A DNA stretch of 64,000 nt from Terriglobia bacterium (lineage in GTDB: Bacteria; Acidobacteriota; Terriglobia; Terriglobales; Acidobacteriaceae), in assembly GCA_020073465.1 (NCBI GenBank), contig JAIQFC010000004.1:1-64000 (forward strand). Reading direction: 5' to 3'. A program made the position numbers and the translations under genes. The number at the start of each line of letters is the position of its first letter. Position 1 is the first letter of the stretch. The notes beneath the pieces are model-generated. The model did no database searches, was not told the DNA's origin, and worked only from the letters and a program-made list of their open reading frames with translations. Below are positions 58,803 through 64,000 of this stretch, piece by piece.

Positions 58803-59512
58803 CTGATCAGCAGATCTCTGGCCTAACGGCGAAGAAGATCTTCTTTGGGCATCAATCGGTCGGCAACAACATCATCCAGGGCATTAGGGACTTGGCGAGT
58901 GTGGATCCCCGGCTGAAACTGAACCTCGTAAAGTCATCAGATCCGCAGTCAATCTCCGGCCCGGCATTCGTTGAGTGTGAGATGGGGCAAAACGGGAACC
59001 CTCAATCGAAGATTGACGCCTTCTCTGCCCTGCTCGACAAGGGAATGGGAGCACAGGGCGGAATTGCAATGTTCAAGTTCTGCTATGTCGACATTGACTC
59101 TTCGACCGATATTCCCAAGATGTTTGCCAGCTATCGCGATGAGATTGGCTCTCTGAAGGCAGGATTTCCTGCCGTCAGGATTGTCCACGTAACGGTACCT
59201 TTGACAGCGGGGGAACCGGCGGCCAAAGTGTGGATCAAGAGTTTGCTTGGAAGAGAGACGTCGCAGGAGGCCAATTTGAAACGTAACCAGTTCAATGACC
59301 TCGTGAGAAAGACCTATGCGGAAACCGAGCGAATCTTCGATCTGGCAGAGATCGAGTCCACGCACGACGATCGCTCGCGGTCGTACTTCAGACGCGGCAA
59401 CCAATCGATCTACACGCTCGCACCAGAATACACGGACGATGGCGGCCATCTGAATGAAGTCGGACGGCGAACAGCTGCGGAGCGACTGCTGTTCATTCTT
59501 GCCCAGTCATAG
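58766..59512 (+). CDS. SGNH-like hydrolase
   Basis: A 248-residue protein. GTG 58766 is chosen for GGGAGGA five bases upstream; the gene overlaps asnB by 37 bp. KKIFFGHQSVGNNIIQGIRD begins the fold, with FGHQS in the position of the GDS serine block. MFKFCYVDIDSSTDI and VRIVHVTVPLT are further strands. The end DDGGHLNEVGRRTAAERLL carries the Asp-x2-His block V. Only the serine block is unusual (GHQS). It lacks a signal peptide. A cytoplasmic esterase or acyl transfer step on ACP or sugar intermediates is possible. Confidence 0.65.
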   Translation: METTAAPSPHSLTDQQISGLTAKKIFFGHQSVGNNIIQGIRDLASVDPRLKLNLVKSSDPQSISGPAFVECEMGQNGNPQSKIDAFSALLDKGMGAQGGIAMFKFCYVDIDSSTDIPKMFASYRDEIGSLKAGFPAVRIVHVTVPLTAGEPAAKVWIKSLLGRETSQEANLKRNQFNDLVRKTYAETERIFDLAEIESTHDDRSRSYFRRGNQSIYTLAPEYTDDGGHLNEVGRRTAAERLLFILAQS

Positions 59513-59589
59513 CTACATCCTCTCTTGAGGACGCGCCCGGAGCGGGCCAGTGCATCAATTCACTAGTACCGAAAAAGGGGCTAGCACTT

Positions 59590-59898
59590 ATGTTCACAGA
59601 AAAGTCGGTTGGCCAGCATGTACGTGAGTTCATCGTGGAGAATTTTCTCTTCAACCAGGAGCGCACGTTCACCGACGACGATTCCTTCCTTGGCGAAGGC
59701 ATTGTCGACTCTACAGGCGTGCTGCAACTCGTGACGTTTCTGGAGGAAACTTACGGGATCACCGTTGAAGACGAGGATCTGACTCCAGAGAACATGGACT
59801 CGGTCAACAGTGTCGCGGCGTTTCTTTCTCGGAAAATGAATTCCGTTGCAGGATCTGTCCCGCTGGACCAGAAAACCGTGCCAGGAGGACAGTTATGA
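59590..59898 (+). CDS. Acyl carrier protein-like protein
   Basis: A 102-residue ACP. DDDSFLGEGIVDSTGVLQLVTFLEETYGITVEDEDL follows the carrier-protein fold, with Ser41 in the V-D-S-T-G motif as the phosphopantetheine attachment site. The tail after residue 85 is flexible. The following nadE-like gene starts inside its stop (ATGA), so they are translationally coupled. Together with the ligase at 60934 it should carry an activated acid for the decoration step. A dedicated ACP within a polysaccharide locus is unusual for housekeeping fatty acid synthesis. Confidence 0.85.
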   Translation: MFTEKSVGQHVREFIVENFLFNQERTFTDDDSFLGEGIVDSTGVLQLVTFLEETYGITVEDEDLTPENMDSVNSVAAFLSRKMNSVAGSVPLDQKTVPGGQL

Positions 59899-60887
59899 GC
59901 TCGATCTCGATGATTTCGCCCAATATTCTGCAGGTGGATGCTGGGCGCGAAACCGACCGGATTGTTGCCCGCATTCGGGAACTGGTCTTCAGCCAGCTCA
60001 AGCGCAAGGGCGCTGTGGTGGGTGTCTCTGGAGGCATCGACAGCAGCGTAGTCGCCCATCTGTGTGCCCGAGCTCTCGGTAAAGAGCGTGTAGTGGCGCT
60101 TTTCACCCCGGAAGCCGACTCGTCTCCCGATAGCCTTCGTCTTGGCCGCATGGTAGCCGATAATTTGGGAATACGGTCCTTCACCGAAGATATCAGCCCG
60201 ATCCTGAAGGGAGCCCGGTGTTATGAGCGGCGCGATGCTGCCATTCGGACAATGGTTCCGGAGTACGGGGAAGGCTACAAGTGCAAGATCGTCTTGCCGA
60301 ACCTTGTGGACGCGGACCGGTACGCGATTTTCTCGATTGTCGTGCAGTCTCCGAACGGAGAGACCATAAAGGTTCGCCTCAGCCTCGACGCCTATCTGGG
60401 CATCGTTGCAGCCACGAACTGCAAGCAGCGCGCCCGCAAGATCATTGAGTATTACTACTCCGATCTCTACCAGTACGCGGTAGCGGGCACACCGAATCGG
60501 CTGGAATACGATCAAGGGTTTTTCGTGAAGAACGGCGATGGCGCGGCGGATTTCAAACCCATCGCACACCTTTATAAGACCCAGGTGTACCAACTGGCGG
60601 CATATCTTGGGGTGCCCGAGGAAATCCAACGCCGGCCTTCGACGACCGACACTTATTCCCTCGAGCAATCGCAGGAGGAGTTCTATTTTGCAATTCCCCT
60701 TGCCAAGATGGACCTCTGTCTCTACGGCAAGAACAACAATATCACCGCTGCCGATCTCGCTCCCGCCGTCGGCATGGACGAAAAACAAGTGCAGCGGGTG
60801 TACGCGATGATTGAATCGAAGCGTCTGGTGGCACGTTATTTGCGCTCTGCGCCGCTGTTGATCGAAGAAGTACAGGGAATTCAATAA
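59895..60887 (+). CDS. NadE-like amidoligase (NAD+ synthetase family)
   Basis: A 330-residue N-type ATP pyrophosphatase. GAVVGVSGGIDSSVVAHL (PP-loop ~44-51) and ALFTPEADSSPDSL are typical. The second half has NRLEYDQGFFVKNGDGAADFKPIAHLYKTQVYQLA, as in NAD synthetases. But the region where NadE has a P-SADLxPxQTDE motif reads RRPSTTDTYSLEQSQEEFYFA, followed by AKMDLCLYGKNN. There is also an extra stretch near YKCKIVLPNLVDADRYAIF. Coupling to an ACP and an adenylating ligase points to amidation or amide-bond formation on an ACP-bound acid rather than NAD synthesis. NAD+ synthetase remains the alternative. Confidence 0.8.
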   Translation: MSSISMISPNILQVDAGRETDRIVARIRELVFSQLKRKGAVVGVSGGIDSSVVAHLCARALGKERVVALFTPEADSSPDSLRLGRMVADNLGIRSFTEDISPILKGARCYERRDAAIRTMVPEYGEGYKCKIVLPNLVDADRYAIFSIVVQSPNGETIKVRLSLDAYLGIVAATNCKQRARKIIEYYYSDLYQYAVAGTPNRLEYDQGFFVKNGDGAADFKPIAHLYKTQVYQLAAYLGVPEEIQRRPSTTDTYSLEQSQEEFYFAIPLAKMDLCLYGKNNNITAADLAPAVGMDEKQVQRVYAMIESKRLVARYLRSAPLLIEEVQGIQ

Positions 60888-60933
60888 CGCCACCGTTCTC
60901 TTTTCAGCTCAGAGCCAGTTTTTCGGAGCCTCT

Positions 60934-62475
60934 ATGAAAACGAACATGGCTCGCGATAATCTCAACGTCGCCGACTTTCTCCTTGAAGGCAAGCCACCCG
61001 ATCGCATTGCGCTGCGTCTCCCCGATGAGGAACGAACCTACGGAGAGTTGCAAGCGGCGGCGGCCGCATTTTCCCGCCACTTCGACGGACTTGGCTGCCG
61101 CAAAGGCGACCGGGTTGTCCTGGCAGGCGACAACTCATTCTTCTGGGTGGGCGCTTACCTGGGAATTTTGCGCGCCGGCTTAGTCTGCGTACCCCTGCCG
61201 ACGACTGTCACCCCAGAAGACCTTGAACATGTTTTGGCGGTGACAGAGGCACGAGTGGCTGTCCTGCAGGCAGGATTTGCTGCTAAACATGCATCACATT
61301 TCCGGGGCATGCATTTGATCATGGACCGTGAAAGTCAGGCCCTGCCTGATCTGCTGACCAAAGCAAGTTTCGATGAGGTCGCATCGCAGAGTCCAAAGGT
61401 ACCAACTCCGGCGTGCAAGATTGAACCGAGTGATCTGGCCGCTCTGATGTTCACGTCTGGCTCGACGGGAAAACCCCGCGGCGTGATGGTGTCGCACCGC
61501 AATATCATGGCTAATACCGAGTCCATCATCGAGTATCTTGGGCTAACGGAAGCCGATCGCATCATGACGGTCTTGCCCTTCCACTACTGCTTTGGCACAT
61601 CGCTTCTCCACACGCACCTTAGAGTGGGTGCCAGCCTAGTGGTGGACGCTCGATTCATGTATCCAGAACGAATTCTGCAACGCATGTTGGAGACTGACTG
61701 CACAGGCTTTGCTGGAGTCCCCAGCCACTTCCAGATACTGCTGCGAAACTCCAGCCTGCGAAAAAAGACGTTTCCTCGTCTGCGTTATGTGCAACAGGCG
61801 GGCGGCCATCTAGCGCCAGCGTTCATTCAAGAACTCAAAGAAGCTCTACCCGGAACCCAGATCTTCATCATGTATGGCCAGACGGAAGCGACCGCACGCC
61901 TTTCGTATTTGCCGCCCGACCTGCTCGACCAGAAGCTTGGCTCAGTTGGAAAAGGGATCCCCGGCGTTAAATTGTATGTGGTGGACGAGTCGGGCCATAA
62001 AGTCCGACCAGAAGAAGTCGGCGAAATTGTGGCTGAAGGCGACAATGTTGCGCTGGGCTACTGGCGGGAACCAGCAGAGACGGCAACCACGTTTTCTAAC
62101 GGCACACTTCACACCGGCGATTTAGCAACCGTAGACGAAGACGGTTTCATTTATATTGTTGATCGCGCCAAGGACTTCCTGAAGTGCGGGGGCAAGAGGA
62201 TCAGTTGCCGGCAAGTGGAGAGTCAACTACAAGAGTTCGAGTGTCTGCTCGAAACAGCCGTGGTCGCAATGCCGGACGAGGTTCTGGGAGAGGCTGTCAA
62301 GGCATTTCTGGTGGCACGCATGCCTGGTTGTCCGGCATTCGAGGCGTGCTTTCGCGTGTTCTGCAAGGAGCACATGCAACCTCAATTCGTGCCCAGAGAA
62401 TTTGTCGTGACAGATTGTCTTCCCAAGAACAGCGCAGGCAAGGTGCTCAAGCGCAACCTGAGGAGCGTACAGTGA
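60934..62475 (+). CDS. Adenylate-forming acyl ligase (acyl-CoA/ACP synthetase)
   Basis: A 513-residue class I adenylating enzyme. LMFTSGSTGKPRGVMVSHRN near residue 171 binds the ATP phosphates. MYGQTEATARLSYLPP (A5 region) and GELHTGDL-like THTGDLA (here TLHTGDLATVDEDGFIYIVDRAKDFLKCGG) follow. The C-terminal catalytic Lys is in LPKNSAGKVLKRNL. With the ACP at 59590 it should load a carboxylic acid onto the pantetheine arm. XrtA loci are known to carry comparable ligases (TIGR03098-like). ATG 60934 is used; ATG 60946 is possible. Confidence 0.88.
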   Translation: MKTNMARDNLNVADFLLEGKPPDRIALRLPDEERTYGELQAAAAAFSRHFDGLGCRKGDRVVLAGDNSFFWVGAYLGILRAGLVCVPLPTTVTPEDLEHVLAVTEARVAVLQAGFAAKHASHFRGMHLIMDRESQALPDLLTKASFDEVASQSPKVPTPACKIEPSDLAALMFTSGSTGKPRGVMVSHRNIMANTESIIEYLGLTEADRIMTVLPFHYCFGTSLLHTHLRVGASLVVDARFMYPERILQRMLETDCTGFAGVPSHFQILLRNSSLRKKTFPRLRYVQQAGGHLAPAFIQELKEALPGTQIFIMYGQTEATARLSYLPPDLLDQKLGSVGKGIPGVKLYVVDESGHKVRPEEVGEIVAEGDNVALGYWREPAETATTFSNGTLHTGDLATVDEDGFIYIVDRAKDFLKCGGKRISCRQVESQLQEFECLLETAVVAMPDEVLGEAVKAFLVARMPGCPAFEACFRVFCKEHMQPQFVPREFVVTDCLPKNSAGKVLKRNLRSVQ

Positions 62476-62536
62476 GTGTATTGGACCGTGGGCTGGCATC
62501 GTTTCGGTCGTGCCCCTCTTGAGGTCAAACAAATTC

Positions 62537-63595
62537 ATGCATCTGTTGCACGTCGTTGGCGCGCGTCCGAATTTTGTGAAGGCTGCACCCGTCTTGCGCG
62601 CCATCAAGAGACGGGGACTGCGGCAAACACTAGTTCATACCGGTCAACACTACGACCGGAACATGTCCGACGTCTTCTTCACGCAGCTCGAGATTCCCGA
62701 GCCCGACATCAATCTGGAAGTGGGATCTGGCAGTCACGCTTTCCAGACTTCCGAAATCATGCGCCGCTTTGAACCGGTGGTTCTGGAACACAAGCCGGAC
62801 CTCGTTCTTGTGTACGGTGATGTCAACTCCACGGTGGCTGCTGCTCTGGTTTGTGCCAAGCTGGTCGTTCCAGTGGGTCATGTCGAGGCTGGCCTCCGCT
62901 CGTTTGATCGGACGATGCCGGAGGAAGTCAACCGCATCGTCACCGACCGGCTCTCCGATGTGTTATTCACTCCATCTGAGGACGCCGACGCCAACCTCCA
63001 ACTTGAAGGCGTTCCAAGCGAGAAGATCCATCGCGTCGGCAACGTCATGATTGATTCGCTCATCCAGCTGTTGCCGGCTGCCAGGAGCTGTCACACGAAT
63101 GGTTTTCCCGAACGATTGGCTCTGGTGACACTGCACCGTCCTTCCAACGTGGATGACAGCGAGAACCTACGGAGGGTGCTTGATTCGCTGCGCGAAACAA
63201 GCGAGCGCATTGAAATTGTCTTCCCCGTGCACCCCCGGACTCGTCAGCGGATCAAAGAATTTGGACTCTCTGTTCCGAAGCTCCACTTGGTGGATCCCCT
63301 TCCCTACATTGAGTTCCTCGCATTGCAGCTCCGTGCGGCAGTGGTCATCACTGACTCCGGCGGTATTCAGGAAGAGACTACCTATCTGGGAGTGCCGTGC
63401 CTCACACTGCGTGAGAACACAGAACGCCCAATCACCGTAACCATGGGGACGAACATTCTGGTGGGCGAAGACAAGAATCGATTAACCCGGGAACTCCACA
63501 GCATTCTCGACGGGAACGGCAAGAAGGGCGTCATTCCTCCCCTGTGGGATGGACATGCCGGAGACCGTATCGCCGGGATTGTTCAGCGGTTCTAA
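62537..63595 (+). CDS. wecB: UDP-N-acetylglucosamine 2-epimerase (WecB/WbpI type)
   Basis: A 352-residue non-hydrolysing epimerase. ATG 62537 is preferred; GTG 62510 is in frame. HVVGARPNFVKAAPVL, VHTGQHYDRNMSDVFF, LVYGDVNSTVAAAL, GHVEAGLRSFDRTMPEEVNRI, TLHRPSNVDD and TDSGGIQEETTYLGVPCLTLRENTERPI are all present. It makes UDP-ManNAc, or in the WbpI form UDP-ManNAc3NAcA from UDP-GlcNAc3NAcA. With the trio at 17.4-20.2 kb the latter is a reasonable inference. Conserved catalytic residues are intact. The exosortase starts 24 bp later. Confidence 0.92.
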   Translation: MHLLHVVGARPNFVKAAPVLRAIKRRGLRQTLVHTGQHYDRNMSDVFFTQLEIPEPDINLEVGSGSHAFQTSEIMRRFEPVVLEHKPDLVLVYGDVNSTVAAALVCAKLVVPVGHVEAGLRSFDRTMPEEVNRIVTDRLSDVLFTPSEDADANLQLEGVPSEKIHRVGNVMIDSLIQLLPAARSCHTNGFPERLALVTLHRPSNVDDSENLRRVLDSLRETSERIEIVFPVHPRTRQRIKEFGLSVPKLHLVDPLPYIEFLALQLRAAVVITDSGGIQEETTYLGVPCLTLRENTERPITVTMGTNILVGEDKNRLTRELHSILDGNGKKGVIPPLWDGHAGDRIAGIVQRF

Positions 63596-63618
63596 AAGCC
63601 CCACCGACAGCCATACCA

Positions 63619-64000
63619 GTGACTTCAAATCCAAGTAAGGTCTCGGCCGGATTGAGCTTCGCCGTTCTCTGCGCGGTGTCTCTGTTGCTGTGGTTCGGCC
63701 CTCTGCTCAACACGCTCTCCCTTGCGCTTGGGGACGAGAAATACACCCATGTGCTCCTGATTCTTCCTCTGACAGCTGTGCTGATTTTCCTGCAGTGGAA
63801 CTGGCACACCGTGGAGTTCCGGCCCAGCATTTGGAGCGGCGGATTGCTGACGTTTGCACTCTTGCTCGCCGGACTAGCGAGATGGGAAAAGTTGGCCGAG
63901 GTGCCCGACATCCAGCTCTCGGTCAGCATGCTTGGTCTTGTCAGTTGGTGGGTCGGTTCTTTCGCCCTCTGTTTTGGTGTTCGGACATCCCGAACGCTAC
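63619..64000 (+). CDS. Exosortase (EpsH/XrtA-like), N-terminal part, cut by window edge
   Basis: The frame runs from GTG 63619 to the right edge, 127 residues seen. It has several membrane helices (LSFAVLCAVSLLLWFGPLL, LLTFALLLAGLARW, SMLGLVSWWVGSFALCFGV). Between helices is GDEKYTHVLLILPLTAVLIF, matching the exosortase 'D..YSHG..VP' signature, with Thr-His in place of Ser-His-Gly. The catalytic Cys and Arg/His residues lie beyond the window. Exosortases cut PEP-CTERM tags at the inner membrane. It starts 24 bp after wecB, so it is in the same operon. It pairs with the PEP-CTERM protein at 6350. Confidence 0.8.
   Translation, partial: MTSNPSKVSAGLSFAVLCAVSLLLWFGPLLNTLSLALGDEKYTHVLLILPLTAVLIFLQWNWHTVEFRPSIWSGGLLTFALLLAGLARWEKLAEVPDIQLSVSMLGLVSWWVGSFALCFGVRTSRTL

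Noticed and set aside
59895-60887. Plain housekeeping NAD+ synthetase
   Set aside because: Not accepted as the main call: the loop after RRPSTTD departs from NadE and the gene is coupled to an ACP in a polysaccharide locus, though a NAD+ synthetase role is kept as an alternative.

Overview
The window reads as chromosomal DNA of a soil-type Gram-negative bacterium, most likely an Acidobacteriota member. This is inferred from a secreted protein built of ASH ('choice-of-anchor D') repeats, a PEP-CTERM/exosortase system and a long exopolysaccharide locus. No rRNA or phylogenetic marker is present, so the assignment is tentative. The first ~1.9 kb (prpE end, MFS transporter, recQ scrap) looks more like a proteobacterial genome and ends abruptly at a recombination scar.

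Layout. 1-1.7 kb: 3' end of propionyl-CoA synthetase (prpE) and a Fsr-like MFS transporter. 1.7-3.9 kb: decayed mobile DNA with an internal recQ scrap, the C-terminus of a tyrosine integrase, an intact tRNA-Leu(UAG), a membrane protein coupled to a SinR/Cas2-like small protein, a serine-recombinase scrap and the 5' half of a second tRNA-Leu in inverted orientation. 4.2-6.1 kb: ASH-repeat lipoprotein. 6.2-6.6 kb: a 70-residue protein with a VPEGG-type PEP-CTERM sorting tag, preceded by three TTGCAA boxes spaced exactly 10 bp apart and a promoter, and followed by a terminator. 6.6-10.4 kb: regulators, namely a NarL-like protein with Asn at the phosphorylation site and a Sel1 tail, a NusG-like antiterminator behind a ~540-nt leader, and a sigma54-activator-like AAA+ protein without a GAFTGA loop.

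10.5-17.3 kb is the export and assembly core: Wza-like export protein, outer-membrane beta-barrel, Wzz-like chain-length protein, ExeA-like ATPase, BY-kinase and initiating sugar transferase. This is the gene set known from exosortase (XrtA/EpsH) loci. 17.4-43 kb carries sugar and polymer genes: a UDP-GlcNAc3NAcA-type branch (oxidoreductase, acetyltransferase, aminotransferase), glycosyltransferases, a Wzy-like ligase/polymerase, a Wzx flippase, a beta-helix protein, a GDP-mannose 6-dehydrogenase-like enzyme, two FemAB/GNAT proteins, deacetylases, and a LamG-VanZ protein. A tRNA-Thr-like gene overlaps the 3' end of one FemAB gene.

44-64 kb carries decoration genes: a flavin monooxygenase-like protein, ATP-grasp ligase, RmlC-like epimerase, DUF4910 peptidase-like protein, a CDP-sugar branch (rfbF, methyltransferase, two SDRs, PIG-L deacetylase), a secreted glycosidase, an acetyltransferase and a VOC protein. 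It ends with a tight module of asparagine synthetase, SGNH hydrolase, acyl carrier protein, NadE-like amidoligase and adenylating ligase, then UDP-GlcNAc 2-epimerase. The window stops inside an exosortase gene. Almost all genes from 8.7 kb onward lie on the plus strand with short gaps or overlaps. They look like one very long polysaccharide locus that an antiterminator could keep transcribed, making a heavily modified, uronic-acid-containing polymer and processing PEP-CTERM proteins.
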